NCBI RefSeq assembly: GCF_029338175.1
Contig: NZ_CP119862.1
Coordinates: 4,496,839-4,560,838 of the forward strand
Direction: 5' to 3'
Source: Citrobacter enshiensis
GTDB lineage: Bacteria; Pseudomonadota; Gammaproteobacteria; Enterobacterales; Enterobacteriaceae
Length of the DNA: 64,000 nucleotides
Part shown: piece after piece, positions 9,261-18,782 of the stretch
How the letters are laid out: every line of letters starts with the position of its first letter
Numbering within the stretch: the stretch's first letter is position 1
Notes under the pieces: generated by a model
The model's database searches: none
The model's input: only the letters and a program-made list of their open reading frames with translations
What the model was told of the DNA's origin: nothing
Program-made: the position numbers and the translations under genes

Positions 9261-10679
9261 TTATCCGTGGAGCGCCTGTTTATTCAGCGCCATTGCCGCT
9301 TCGTGTATGACTTCACTCAACGTGGGATGCGCATGTACCGCGCAGGCGATATCTTCGCCCGAGGCGCTAAACGTCATCGCCAACCCAATTTCGTTAATCA
9401 GTTCAGAAGCCTGCGGGCCGATAATCGCCCCGCCCAGTACACGATCGGTGCGTTTGTCGGCATAGAGCGTACAGCGCCCGCCATCCTGCCCCAGCGCCAG
9501 CGCGCGACCGTTGCCCGCAAACAGTGAATGACCTTTGGTGAAGTCGGTACCGGAGGCTTTCAGCGTCGATTCGCTTTCACCCACCCACGCCACTTCCGGC
9601 TGGGTGTAAATCACAGAAGGGATCAGCGAGAAATTGACCGGCTCGACGGGCAGTCCCGCGATTTGATCGGCCACGTTCAGGCCCTCTTCCATCGCTTTAT
9701 GCGCCAGCATCGGCCCACGTACGACATCGCCAATCGCCCACAGACCGGGTTTTCCCGTGCGGCACAGCGCATCAACCTCAATACCGCCGCGCCCATTCGA
9801 TGCCAGCCCCAGCGCCGCCAGATCAATCCCGGACAAACGTGGCTCACGGCCAATGGCGACAATCAGCTTGTCGACGCGCGTTTCCTGTACGTTTCCGCCC
9901 TGCTGCCAGCGAATAACGACCTCGTCACCCTGGCGTTCGACCGCATCAATGCTGACCCCGAACTGCATCTCCAGACCGCTGGCAACCATCGCTTTACGCA
10001 CTTCGTTCGCCATTCTCGGCTCCAGGGCGGGCAGGAAGGTTTCCGCCATTTCCAGCAGCGTGACCTGTGCGCCCACGCGATTCCAGACAGAACCAAGCTC
10101 CAGGCCGATCACCCCCGCGCCAATCACCCCCAGACGCGCCGGGCATTCGGTTAATGACAGCGCGCCGCGATTATCCAGAATGTGCGTGTTGTCCGTCGCC
10201 ACGTCCGCAAGCTGGCGCGGCTGTGAGCCGGTCGCAATCACCACATTTTTGGCGCTCACCGTCTGCTCGTTGACCTGCACCTGCCAGAGCCCCTCATGCT
10301 GTTCCCGCAGCGTTGCCTGACCAGAAATATGCGTCACCTTATTTTTTTCAAACAGCAGGCGAATCCCCTGTGTCAGGCGACGCACGATGGCGTCTTTACG
10401 CTGGATCATCGAAGGAACGTCAAACGACACCTCCTTGACCTTAACGCCGTGAACTGCCGCTTCATGCTGGATCTGGGCAAACAGTTCGGACGATTGCAGC
10501 AGCGATTTTGACGGGATGCAGCCAACGTTCAGGCAGGTGCCACCCGGCGACGGTTCGCCTTGCGCGTTGACCCCATCATCAATACACACAACATTCAGCC
10601 CGCGCTGCGCCGCCCGCAGCGCCGCCACATACCCACCGGGGCCGCCGCCGATGACCGCGACGTCAAAAAATGCACTCAT
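9261..10679 (-). CDS. lpdA: Dihydrolipoyl dehydrogenase, E3 (paralogue)
   Basis: FAD disulphide oxidoreductase (472 residues) that reoxidises dihydrolipoamide with NAD+. Visible are the FAD-binding VIGGGPGGYVAA at the N-terminus, the redox-active pair in GGTCLNVGCIPSK, the second nucleotide fold VIGAGVIGLELGSVW, and the C-terminal catalytic HAHPTLSE. The ATG at 10679 has AAGGAG 7 bp upstream; a GTG one codon earlier is an alternative. It sits between E2 and sucC. Having its own E3 makes the locus independent of the shared lpd gene of the aceEF operon. Confidence 0.94.
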   Translation of the reverse strand: MSAFFDVAVIGGGPGGYVAALRAAQRGLNVVCIDDGVNAQGEPSPGGTCLNVGCIPSKSLLQSSELFAQIQHEAAVHGVKVKEVSFDVPSMIQRKDAIVRRLTQGIRLLFEKNKVTHISGQATLREQHEGLWQVQVNEQTVSAKNVVIATGSQPRQLADVATDNTHILDNRGALSLTECPARLGVIGAGVIGLELGSVWNRVGAQVTLLEMAETFLPALEPRMANEVRKAMVASGLEMQFGVSIDAVERQGDEVVIRWQQGGNVQETRVDKLIVAIGREPRLSGIDLAALGLASNGRGGIEVDALCRTGKPGLWAIGDVVRGPMLAHKAMEEGLNVADQIAGLPVEPVNFSLIPSVIYTQPEVAWVGESESTLKASGTDFTKGHSLFAGNGRALALGQDGGRCTLYADKRTDRVLGGAIIGPQASELINEIGLAMTFSASGEDIACAVHAHPTLSEVIHEAAMALNKQALHG

Positions 10680-10690
10680 CACTCTTCTCC

Positions 10691-11848
10691 TTACAGATCC
10701 AGCAACAGTTGTTCTGGCGCTTCCAGCAGTTCACGGATCGCCACCAGCGTTTGTACCGCTTCTTGTCCATCGATAATGCGATGGTCATAGCTGAGGGCGA
10801 GGTACATCATCGGGCGAATTACGACCTGACCGTTTTCGGCAACCGGACGCGGGGTAATGGCGTGCATACCGAGAATGGCTGACTGCGGCGGGTTGATAAT
10901 CGGCGTGGACATCATGGAGCCAAACGTGCCGCCGTTGGTGATGGAGAACGAGCCGCCCTGCAACGCTTCCAGCGGCAGTTTTCCTGCACGTGCCAGCGCG
11001 GCGTAATCGGCGATTTGCCGTTCGATATCGACAAGAGAAAGGGTTTGCGCATTGCGCAACACAGGTACCACCAGCCCACGGTTGCTGCTGACCGCAATCC
11101 CGATATCGCAGTAGTCGCGCCAGACAATGTCATTGCCCACAACGCTGGCATTGACGATTGGAAAACGCTCAAGCGCGCGGGTGACGGCTTTCACGAAGAA
11201 CGACATAAAGCCCAGCTTCACGCCGTGTTTTTCGGCAAAGCGGTCTTTCCAGCGGGCGCGCAAATCCATCACGTTCTGCATATTCACTTCGTTGAACGTG
11301 GTCAGAATGGCGTTATCCCGTTGCGAGGCCAGCAGACGTTCGGCGATACGTGCGCGCAAACGTGACATGGGCTCGCGACGTTCCTCGCGAGAACCGGCGG
11401 GGGCGACAGGACGCGGGGTAGCTGGTGTCATCGTCGGCGCTGGCGCTGGAGCGGCAGGCTGAGCATGTTGCAGCACATCTTCTTTCAGGATGCGACCCTG
11501 ACGTCCGCTCCCGGCAACCTGTGCAAGATCCACATTGCTGCGCTGGGCTTCAAGACGCGCAGCCGGCATGGCGGTCGGTTCGACCTCTGCGATGACCGCT
11601 TCGGCAGCGGCGGCCTGCGGCTCCAGATAAGCCAACAGTTGAGAGGACGCCACCTCATTGCCTTCCTCGACCAAAATGCGCGCCAATACGCCATCCTGCG
11701 GCGCAGGAATTTCGAGGATCACTTTGTCGGTTTCCAGCTCCGCGACGACTTCGTCACGGCGAACGAAATCGCCTTCTTTTTTACACCACGTCGTCAACGT
11801 GCCTTCCGTTACAGACTCCGGTAATTGAGGGACAGTAATTTCAATCAT
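10691..11848 (-). CDS. sucB: Dihydrolipoyllysine succinyltransferase, E2 (SucB paralogue)
   Basis: E2 core of a 2-oxoglutarate dehydrogenase, 385 residues (E. coli SucB 405). One lipoyl domain (1-77) carries the lipoylated Lys42 in ETDKVILE. After an Ala/Pro linker there is a peripheral subunit-binding domain (about 96-130, [15 protein letters not shown]), then a second Ala/Pro-rich linker, and the catalytic acyltransferase domain with [10 protein letters not shown], His356 and Asp360. The catalytic domain resembles succinyltransferases rather than acetyltransferases. It is 23 bp downstream of the E1 gene. Confidence 0.93.
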   Translation of the reverse strand: MIEITVPQLPESVTEGTLTTWCKKEGDFVRRDEVVAELETDKVILEIPAPQDGVLARILVEEGNEVASSQLLAYLEPQAAAAEAVIAEVEPTAMPAARLEAQRSNVDLAQVAGSGRQGRILKEDVLQHAQPAAPAPAPTMTPATPRPVAPAGSREERREPMSRLRARIAERLLASQRDNAILTTFNEVNMQNVMDLRARWKDRFAEKHGVKLGFMSFFVKAVTRALERFPIVNASVVGNDIVWRDYCDIGIAVSSNRGLVVPVLRNAQTLSLVDIERQIADYAALARAGKLPLEALQGGSFSITNGGTFGSMMSTPIINPPQSAILGMHAITPRPVAENGQVVIRPMMYLALSYDHRIIDGQEAVQTLVAIRELLEAPEQLLLDL

Positions 11849-11871
11849 CAGATATTTTCCTTGTTATTTTT

Positions 11872-14616
11872 TTATGGCTGGATGTGCGCGAACGCATCCG
11901 CAAGAAAATCGTCAATTTGTTGTTTATGAACGCGGCCATAGCCCGTTGCCGGTGCAGCAGCGGCCGGGCGTCCCGAGTAGTGCCAGAACGGTTTATCCAG
12001 CGTCAACGCCGTCAGTTCATGGTGAATTTGCCGCCACGCGCCCTGATTCTCCGGTTCTTCCTGTAGCCAGACCCAGCGTGAACACTGCGGCCATTGCGCC
12101 AGCGCGGCGTTAAGCTCGTCGGTCGGGAACGGATAGAGTTGCTCCACGCGCACAATCGCCACGCACTCATCAAGACCGCGCTGTTTGCGGGCTTCCAGAG
12201 CGTCGTAATAGACCTGACCACTGCACAGAATGACCTGCTTAACCTGCGCCGGGGAGCGCGGGAAGGTGTCGGTAATGACCGGGCTGAAACTCCCTGAACT
12301 CAACGCGGAAATCTCGCTCATCGCACCTTTGAATCGAAGTAAGCGCTTACTCATAAATACCACCAGCGGTTTGCGCATTGGGCGTAACGCTTGCCCGCGC
12401 AGCAGATGGAACATTTGCGCTGAATCCCCCGGCATCACCACATGCATGTTTTGTTCTGCACAGAGTTGTAGCCAGCGTTCAGGACGACCCGAAGAGTGCT
12501 CCGGCCCCTGTCCGTCGTAGCCATGTGGCAACAGAATGGTTAACCCGCTGTAGCGCCCCCATTTGGTTTCGCCAGAGCAGATAAACTGGTCGATGGCGAC
12601 CTGTGCGCCATTGGCGAAATCGCCAAACTGCGCTTCCCAAATCACCAGTTGCTGCGGTGCAGAGGTGGAGTAACCGTATTCCCAGGCCAGCAGCGCTTCT
12701 TCGTTCAATACGGAGTCAAAAACCTCGAAAGACGCCTGCCCCTCGCGGATATGCTGTAACGGCAGATAGCGACTCGCATGCGTCTGGTGATGCACCACGG
12801 CATGCCGATGGCTGAACGTGCCGCGTCCAGAATCTTCGCCGGACAACCGCACGCCGATGCCTTGATCGACCAGCGAGGCGTAAGCCAGCGTTTCCGCCAT
12901 CCCCCAGTCCACCGGTTGGGTGCCCGCCGTCATCTCTTTGCGCAAGGCAAGCTGACGCTTGATGGTGGGATGGGCGACCACGTCGTGTGGAAGTGTGGTG
13001 AGGAGGTCGCCGTAACGGGCCAGTTCTTCACCCGACAGGGCAGTTTCCGGCTGCGCGCTCCACTGCGGGTTGCTTAAGCCATCCCAGTTAGCGCTGAACG
13101 GATGTGTGGCATCCGGCACCGGCAGCGGATCGCGTTTCTGGCAGGCATCCAGCCAGTCGCGATAGGCACTGACTTTTTCATCCTGCTGGGCGGGTGTCAG
13201 AACACCACGGCGGGAAAGCATCTCACCGTAGCGGGTTCGCGTTCCCGGATGACTGTCTACCGCCTGGTACATCTGCGGTTGCGTCAGACGAGGTTCATCA
13301 CTTTCGTTATGACCGTGCTTACGGAAACAGACCAGATCGATGACAATGTCGCGGTGAAAGGTATTTCGCCAGTCGCAGGCCAGCTCAATCGCCTGACAAA
13401 CGGCGTCGACATCATCGCTGTTAACGTGGATCACCGGTGCCGCCACCATTTTGGCGATATCCGTGCAGTAGCGTGAAGAACGCATGTCCTGTAAACGGGC
13501 GGTGGTAAATCCGACCTGATTGTTGACAACCAGATGAACGGTACCGCCGGTACCGTAGCCTGTGGTTTGCGACAGGTTAAAGGTGGTCTGGTTTACGCCA
13601 AGCCCGCCGAGTGCGGAATCGCCATGAATCAATACGCCCAAGACGCAAGCCTGGCCATTTTCGCCACGCCGATTCTGCCGCGCCCGTACCTGCCCAAGCA
13701 CCACCGGGTTAACAATTTCCAGGTGCGACGGGTTATAGGCCAGCGCAATGTGCAGCAACCCCGCCGGCGTCTGCATATTGGTGGAATACCCCATATGGTA
13801 TTTCACATCGCCAGAACCGGTGCCAATTGTCTGTTTTCCTTCGAATTCCGCAAACAGTTGCGCCGGATCTTTACCCAGTAAATTGATCAGTACGTTCAGA
13901 CGCCCGCGATGCGCCATACCGATGACCAGCTCATCGACGCCCTGCTCACGTACGCGTTTCGCCAGCGTATTCAGCGCCGGGATCGCGCTTTCCCCGCCTT
14001 CCAGCGAAAAGCGTTTTTGACCGACGTAACGGGTATGCAGATAGCGTTCCAGCGTTTCTGCGGCCACCAGGTTTTCGAATCGCTCCAGACAGGTTTGCGC
14101 ATCCGCCTGCGGCGCATTACTGCGCTCAATTCGCGCCAACAACCAGGTGATTTCGTCACGGTTATCCAAATGCGCCAGCTCATATGCGCGGCTTCCCGCC
14201 CATGCCTGTTCCTGCATGGAGATAATCTGCTTAAGCGGCATCTGGGTGCTGTGTTCGCCAAAGGTGACGTTAAATTCCTGGCGTAAATCGTCCTCCGCTA
14301 AGCCCCAAAATGCGGGCGTCAGTTGCGGCACGTCGGGGAGTTCCACCAATGACAGCGGATCCAGCTTCGCTCTGAGGTGTCCGAAATGTCGCCAGGCATG
14401 AATCAACTGCGTTACCGCAGCCTGTTTTTTTAATGCCGGGCCAGACGCCATTACCGCTGAACAGGTTTCAGTGGAAGACAATTCCTGAGAAATAAAAAAA
14501 CGCCGCCAGTCTTCCGGGAGCTGTTCGGGTGAGTGCAACCAGGTCTGGTAATACTCTTCAAGCCAGGTCGCATTGTCTCCATTGAGCAGCGTTCCGGGTG
14601 AGGTCATGTTCTCCAT
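11872..14616 (-). CDS. sucA: 2-oxoglutarate dehydrogenase E1 (SucA paralogue)
   Basis: Thiamine-diphosphate decarboxylase component, 914 residues (E. coli SucA 933). Family landmarks are AHRGRLNVLINLLGK, the ThDP/Mg motif starting HGDSALGGLG and ending HLVVNNQVGFTT, RKHGHNE, and the C-terminal transketolase-like part (GEDSGRGTFSHRHA, FGDFANGAQV). The start is ATG 14616 with AGGAGAA upstream and an N-terminus (NATWLEEYYQTWL) aligned to SucA; the longer reading frame adds an unrelated stretch. First gene of a five-gene unit E1-E2-E3-sucC-sucD driven by the sigma-54 promoter at 14652. It would decarboxylate imported 2-oxoglutarate to succinyl-CoA. Confidence 0.94.
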   Translation of the reverse strand: MENMTSPGTLLNGDNATWLEEYYQTWLHSPEQLPEDWRRFFISQELSSTETCSAVMASGPALKKQAAVTQLIHAWRHFGHLRAKLDPLSLVELPDVPQLTPAFWGLAEDDLRQEFNVTFGEHSTQMPLKQIISMQEQAWAGSRAYELAHLDNRDEITWLLARIERSNAPQADAQTCLERFENLVAAETLERYLHTRYVGQKRFSLEGGESAIPALNTLAKRVREQGVDELVIGMAHRGRLNVLINLLGKDPAQLFAEFEGKQTIGTGSGDVKYHMGYSTNMQTPAGLLHIALAYNPSHLEIVNPVVLGQVRARQNRRGENGQACVLGVLIHGDSALGGLGVNQTTFNLSQTTGYGTGGTVHLVVNNQVGFTTARLQDMRSSRYCTDIAKMVAAPVIHVNSDDVDAVCQAIELACDWRNTFHRDIVIDLVCFRKHGHNESDEPRLTQPQMYQAVDSHPGTRTRYGEMLSRRGVLTPAQQDEKVSAYRDWLDACQKRDPLPVPDATHPFSANWDGLSNPQWSAQPETALSGEELARYGDLLTTLPHDVVAHPTIKRQLALRKEMTAGTQPVDWGMAETLAYASLVDQGIGVRLSGEDSGRGTFSHRHAVVHHQTHASRYLPLQHIREGQASFEVFDSVLNEEALLAWEYGYSTSAPQQLVIWEAQFGDFANGAQVAIDQFICSGETKWGRYSGLTILLPHGYDGQGPEHSSGRPERWLQLCAEQNMHVVMPGDSAQMFHLLRGQALRPMRKPLVVFMSKRLLRFKGAMSEISALSSGSFSPVITDTFPRSPAQVKQVILCSGQVYYDALEARKQRGLDECVAIVRVEQLYPFPTDELNAALAQWPQCSRWVWLQEEPENQGAWRQIHHELTALTLDKPFWHYSGRPAAAAPATGYGRVHKQQIDDFLADAFAHIQP

Positions 14617-14651
14617 GTTGTTCTCCTGAGGGTCGTAGACTGCTGTTGTAT

Positions 14652-14667
14652 TGCAGTATTCGTACCA
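14652..14667 (-). promoter_or_regulatory. Sigma-54 promoter of the catabolic operon
   Basis: On the minus strand TGGTACGAATACTGCA matches TGGCACG-N4-TTGCA at 14 of the consensus-defined positions in spirit: GG and GC are 10 bp apart, and ACG is retained. It lies about 36 bp upstream of the E1 start. Together with the promoter at 7011 it suggests that the GAFTGA-type regulator controls both transcription units. Confidence 0.78.
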
Positions 14668-14776
14668 ACATAGAAAAACATGATTAATCAATGCATTAAC
14701 AATAAAGGGGAGTGAGAAAGTGAGTGGAAACAGGAACAGTCATGCGAGGGGTGGCTGGAGTTAGAAACACCGGAAG

Positions 14777-14804
14777 AAAAAGAGGCTGGCCAGACGCCAG
14801 CCTC
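14777..14804 (-). terminator. Rho-independent terminator of tyrB
   Basis: On the minus strand GAGGCTGGC pairs with GCCAGCCTC across a short loop, followed by TTTTTCTT. It lies just past the tyrB stop at 14817 and insulates the sigma-54 operon from tyrB read-through. Confidence 0.85.
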
Positions 14805-14816
14805 ACAGGCAGGAGA

Positions 14817-16010
14817 TTACATTACTGCGGCAAACGCCTTCGCGACACGCTGAACGTTATCGGAATTAAGACCGGCAACGCACATGCGTCCGCTGGCGAT
14901 CAGGTAGACGCCAAACTCATCACGCAGGCGATCCACCTGATGCGCGCTGAGGCCGGTATAGCTGAACATACCGCGCTGTTGCAGCAGATAGTCAAAGTTA
15001 CGCCCCGGGATTTCGGTACTCAGGACTTTCACCAGCTCCTGGCGCATCGCCAGAATGCGGGTTCGCATCGCTTCCACTTCCGCTAACCAGCTGGCTTTCA
15101 GCGCCTCATCACCCAATACGGCAGCAACCACCTGCGCACCAAAATTCGGCGGGCTGGAGTAATTGCGACGTACCGTGGCTTTGAGTTGACCCAGCACGCG
15201 AGTGGCAGCGTCAGCATCTTCACACACCACGGAAAGACCGCCGACACGCTCGCCATACAGAGAGAAAATCTTCGAGAAGGAGTTACTGACCAGCGCGGGC
15301 AGCCCGGCGCTGGCGATCGCGCGAATAGCGTACGCATCATCGTCCATGCCCGCGCCAAAGCCCTGGTAGGCGATGTCGAGGAACGGGATCAGATCGCGGG
15401 CTTTCAGTATCTCAATGACCGCGTCCCACTGCGCGTGCGTTAAATCTGCGCCGGTTGGGTTATGACAGCATGGATGCAGCAATACAATGCTACGCGCCGG
15501 TAAGGTATCAAGGGTCGCCAGCAGGTCGTTGAAGCGAACACCGTTGGTCGCCTTGTCATACCAGGGGTAAGTACTTACTTCGAACCCAGCGCCTTCAAAA
15601 ATCGCAATGTGGTTTTCCCACGTCGGATCGCTGACCCACACGGCGGAGTCCGGAAAATAACGTTTCAGGAAATCAGCGCCCACTTTCAGCGCACCTGACC
15701 CTCCCAGCGTCTGAATGGTCGCGACACGCTGCTGCGCAAGCACAGGATGGTCAGCGCCAAACAACAGCGGCGCAATGGTGTGGCGGTAGGTGTTCAGACC
15801 TTCCATCGGCAGATACAGCGAAGCGCCATGCGGCTGGGCATTGAGACGGGCTTCCGCTTCGGCTACCGCCTTCAGTTGCGGGATAATCCCTTCCTCGTTG
15901 TAGTACAGACCGATGCTGAGGTTCACTTTGTCGCGGCGCGCATCTTCTTTGAAGCGCTCCATGAGCGAAAGAATCGGGTCGCCTGCGTAGGCGTCAACTT
16001 TTTGAAACAC
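14817..16010 (-). CDS. tyrB: Aromatic amino acid aminotransferase TyrB
   Basis: PLP-dependent class I aminotransferase for the last step of tyrosine, phenylalanine and leucine synthesis. The 397-residue product equals E. coli TyrB. The PLP-Schiff-base lysine is in [17 protein letters not shown], and the substrate-binding C-terminal arginine is in [10 protein letters not shown] chose the GTG at 16010: it gives [10 protein letters not shown] as in E. coli, and CTGGAGAA lies 10 bp upstream; the longer frame to 16052 has no ribosome-binding site. Only 75 bp separate this start from the inserted nadR-like gene, so the promoter region is short. Confidence 0.95.
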   Translation of the reverse strand: MFQKVDAYAGDPILSLMERFKEDARRDKVNLSIGLYYNEEGIIPQLKAVAEAEARLNAQPHGASLYLPMEGLNTYRHTIAPLLFGADHPVLAQQRVATIQTLGGSGALKVGADFLKRYFPDSAVWVSDPTWENHIAIFEGAGFEVSTYPWYDKATNGVRFNDLLATLDTLPARSIVLLHPCCHNPTGADLTHAQWDAVIEILKARDLIPFLDIAYQGFGAGMDDDAYAIRAIASAGLPALVSNSFSKIFSLYGERVGGLSVVCEDADAATRVLGQLKATVRRNYSSPPNFGAQVVAAVLGDEALKASWLAEVEAMRTRILAMRQELVKVLSTEIPGRNFDYLLQQRGMFSYTGLSAHQVDRLRDEFGVYLIASGRMCVAGLNSDNVQRVAKAFAAVM

Positions 16011-16085
16011 GTGAAGGTTCTCCAGGTTTACAGGCAGGGGGTGAAGACACAATAGACCGGAAGTGAGAGAAGATCGAGAGGATGT

Positions 16086-17096
16086 TTAGGCGAACATTGC
16101 CAGATGCTGGCGGATCTGTGCGATACGTTCCGACAGCGAGCCGTACACACGTAAAAAGGGGATCCCTCTGCGCGACAACTCAGCTTCATACCACGCCTGC
16201 TGCCGTGTCCGAAAATTCACACCCTGGCGAGTGCCATCCTGCACAAACGGAAATTCATCCCCGCAAAGGATCACCAATGAATAAGCCCGTTCCGCCAGGT
16301 CGTGCAGTTCCTGTGGCGCAACGCCGAACTGATCAAGCGTATAAAACAGCGTGGTTAACGGCGAGGTATCGCAGACAAGATATCGGTTCGGACGCGCCAG
16401 CTCCTCCCGGCGAACCTGTTCACGGGCGATATGCAGTAAGTCCTCATATTCCAGCAACCCGCGCTTTTCTTCCCAATACTCACGACCAAACTCTGCAATA
16501 AACTCCGTATTGAGCGCCGCCGCCAGCGCTTTTGAGAGCGTACTTTTGCCCGTAGATTCCCCACCCAGCAGGCAGAGACGAAAAACAAAGCTGCGATAAA
16601 CATCAGCCGCCAGCAGAGTACGGTAACGGTGGACATCAGAGCGGATCAACGTTCCGGATGGGGCATCAGGCCCCACAGGGCGCTGCAGACGAACATGCGT
16701 CACCCGCTGCCCGAAACGCTGACTCAGCACGGCGGCAAACCCATCGCCATACGCTTCTGCGGTAAAGACGGCCTGCGGCTGGCAACACAAAACCTGCTGG
16801 CAGAGCGTCGCAACGTAATGGCGATGAACATCAGCCTCAGCATCATTATGTGGAACAGGAGCCAGCCCCTGGCGGGAGACAACCTCCGGCGAGAGCACCA
16901 GCGCTTCGCATTGGGGAAAACGCTGATGAAGCCACCATAAACGTTTTTCCGGCTCGCAGCCCGGCATTTCAGGTACCGAGTAGCTGATGATAAAGACCTT
17001 GTCACACTGCGCCAGCGCGGCGTTAATGAGCCGCTCATGACCCGAATGTAATGGGGCGAATTTGCCGACCACCAGTCCGCTGGAGAAAGGTTTCAC
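16086..17096 (-). CDS. nadR: NadR-type NMN adenylyltransferase / ribosylnicotinamide kinase
   Basis: Bifunctional NAD-salvage enzyme without a DNA-binding domain. The N-terminal NMN adenylyltransferase part starts at once with VVGKFAPLHSGHERL (GxFxPxHxGH nucleotidyltransferase motif), followed by ISYSVPEMPG and the family-typical GTLIRSD. The C-terminal kinase part has the P-loop GGESTGKST (about residue 190) and WYEAEL near the end. E. coli NadR has 410 residues with an N-terminal helix-turn-helix repressor; at 336 residues this one lacks it, like Haemophilus NadR. The GTG at 17096 overlaps the pnuC stop as GTGA; a GTG at 17120 is the longer option. It forms an operon with pnuC and should be non-regulatory. 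Confidence 0.85.
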   Translation of the reverse strand: MKPFSSGLVVGKFAPLHSGHERLINAALAQCDKVFIISYSVPEMPGCEPEKRLWWLHQRFPQCEALVLSPEVVSRQGLAPVPHNDAEADVHRHYVATLCQQVLCCQPQAVFTAEAYGDGFAAVLSQRFGQRVTHVRLQRPVGPDAPSGTLIRSDVHRYRTLLAADVYRSFVFRLCLLGGESTGKSTLSKALAAALNTEFIAEFGREYWEEKRGLLEYEDLLHIAREQVRREELARPNRYLVCDTSPLTTLFYTLDQFGVAPQELHDLAERAYSLVILCGDEFPFVQDGTRQGVNFRTRQQAWYEAELSRRGIPFLRVYGSLSERIAQIRQHLAMFA

Positions 17097-17650
17097 TGTG
17101 CCCGGATCGCCTTTCGCCACTGATACAGACCATGCCAGGCATTGAACCAGAACACCAGATATAAGCCTGCAGTCAGGTTAAGCCCACGCGCCGCATACAA
17201 TGGCACCGCCAGCGTATTGACCGCCAGCCAGACGTACCAGTTTTCTATACGCCGCCCCATCAACATAAATTGCGCCAGAACGCTGAAGGTGAGAATAAGC
17301 GAGTCCAGCCAGGGGGCCCACGCATTCGTGAACGTATGCAGCAGAAACCCGTAACCGCCCGCAACCAGAACGGCGCAGGCCAACAGCATTAAAAAGTGTC
17401 CCGAGCGGGTACGGCGAATCGGCAGAACATCGCCATGATGACCTTTCAGCCAGTGTATCCAGCCAGTGATACTGGTCGCAATGAAGAAGAGTTGCAGCGT
17501 GACGTCGGCGTACAGCTGTACTGACCAAAATACCCAGCCGTACAGCGCGCTGCCAATAATCCCAATCCACCACGTATGCACACTATTTCTGGCCGCCAAA
17601 CCGACGGAAACAGCGTAAGCCAGGCAAGCGGCGATTTCAGACGGTGACAT
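17093..17650 (-). CDS. pnuC: PnuC-family nicotinamide riboside transporter
   Basis: Small inner-membrane protein of 185 residues with about seven hydrophobic segments, of the PnuC/NMN-transporter family (E. coli PnuC 239). Family features are the paired aromatic motifs WIGIIGSALYGWVFW, GWIHWLKG, ENWYVWLAVN and the C-terminal GLYLVFWFNAWHGLYQW. PnuC carries nicotinamide riboside by facilitated diffusion and relies on a kinase to trap it; the downstream gene supplies that kinase, overlapping by 4 bp. The pair is inserted between alr and tyrB, which are adjacent in E. coli. Some relatives transport thiamine or riboflavin; the nadR partner favours nicotinamide riboside. Confidence 0.88.
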   Translation of the reverse strand: MSPSEIAACLAYAVSVGLAARNSVHTWWIGIIGSALYGWVFWSVQLYADVTLQLFFIATSITGWIHWLKGHHGDVLPIRRTRSGHFLMLLACAVLVAGGYGFLLHTFTNAWAPWLDSLILTFSVLAQFMLMGRRIENWYVWLAVNTLAVPLYAARGLNLTAGLYLVFWFNAWHGLYQWRKAIRAQ

Positions 17651-17672
17651 TGTCCCTCCCTGGAACGGTTCG

Positions 17673-18752
17673 TTAGTCGACGTACTTCATCGCCACCCTT
17701 GAAGTCAGGCGCGTGATAAGTTCGTAAGCACTTACTTTTGTCATTTCAGCGATGCGTTCAACCGGCAGTCCGTCACCCCATAAGATGACCGGATCGCCCG
17801 CTTTATCCTGTGCCTCTGGCCCCAGGTCAACGCAGATCATATCCATCGCCACGCGGCCCACAATCGGGACTTCGCGACCGTTTACCAGTACTGGTGTTCC
17901 GGAAGGTGCGGCTCGCGGGTAGCCATCGCCGTACCCCATCGCCACCACGCCCAGACGCGTGTCGCGTTCACTTCGCCAGGTTCCGCCGTAACCGACCGGC
18001 TCGCCCGCTTTATGCTCGCGTACGGCAATCAGGCTGGAGGTCAGCGACATCACCGGCTGGCAACCAAAATCAGCGCCCGTGGACTGGTTTTCCAGCGGCG
18101 AAACGCCATAGAGGATGATCCCCGGACGCGCCCAGTCAAAGTGAGACTGCGGCCACAGCAGAATACCGCCAGAGGCCGCAATGGAACGCTGCCCCGGCTT
18201 ACCTTCACAGAAGGTGTTAAAAATATCGAGCTGCTGCTCGGTCGCGCCACATTCTGGTTCGTCTGCGCGGGCGAAATGGCTGACGATGTTCACCGGCTGG
18301 CGCACGTTTTTACACTGCGTCAGGCGCTGATAAAATGCCTCGGCCTGTTCGGGAAGGACACCCAGACGGTGCATACCGGTATCGAGTTTCATCCACACGG
18401 TCACCGGTTCATCCAGCACTGCTGACTCTAATGCGACGAGCTGTTCCTGATTGTGCACGGCGGTATGCAGATGCTGCGCGGAGATGGTCGGCAGATCGGC
18501 GGCATCAAAAAAGCCTTCGAGTAACAGGATGGGTTGCGTGATCCCACCTGCACGCAGTCGCAGGGCTTCTTCGAGACGCGCGACGCCAAAGGCGTCAGCG
18601 TCGGGGAGCGTCCGCGCGGTCTCTAACAGACCGTGTCCGTAAGCGTTCGCTTTCACGACCGCAACCAGTTTGCTGGCAGGTGCCAGTTCACGCAGTCGTT
18701 GCAGGTTGTGTCGCAGAGCGCGGCGGTTAATCACAACAGTTGCCGCTTGCAT
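17673..18752 (-). CDS. alr: Alanine racemase, biosynthetic
   Basis: PLP enzyme of 359 residues (same as E. coli Alr) that makes D-alanine for peptidoglycan. Lys34 in [10 protein letters not shown] is the PLP lysine, and the second catalytic base Tyr is in EPVGYGGTW. The fold-III barrel signature is at the N-terminus and the C-terminal beta domain ends [10 protein letters not shown]. It lies downstream of dnaB on the same strand with an ERIC element between them, and 22 bp upstream of pnuC, so pnuC-nadR may be read from the alr promoter. Confidence 0.96.
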   Translation of the reverse strand: MQAATVVINRRALRHNLQRLRELAPASKLVAVVKANAYGHGLLETARTLPDADAFGVARLEEALRLRAGGITQPILLLEGFFDAADLPTISAQHLHTAVHNQEQLVALESAVLDEPVTVWMKLDTGMHRLGVLPEQAEAFYQRLTQCKNVRQPVNIVSHFARADEPECGATEQQLDIFNTFCEGKPGQRSIAASGGILLWPQSHFDWARPGIILYGVSPLENQSTGADFGCQPVMSLTSSLIAVREHKAGEPVGYGGTWRSERDTRLGVVAMGYGDGYPRAAPSGTPVLVNGREVPIVGRVAMDMICVDLGPEAQDKAGDPVILWGDGLPVERIAEMTKVSAYELITRLTSRVAMKYVD

Positions 18753-18782
18753 TTCAAATCCTTATAAAAAGAATCGCCTAAA

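Noticed and set aside
14684-14699. TTAATCAATGCATTAA as an enhancer for the E1 promoter
   Set aside because: Only 17 bp upstream of the -24 element, too close for an NtrC-type enhancer, and unlike the motif at 7092-7140.
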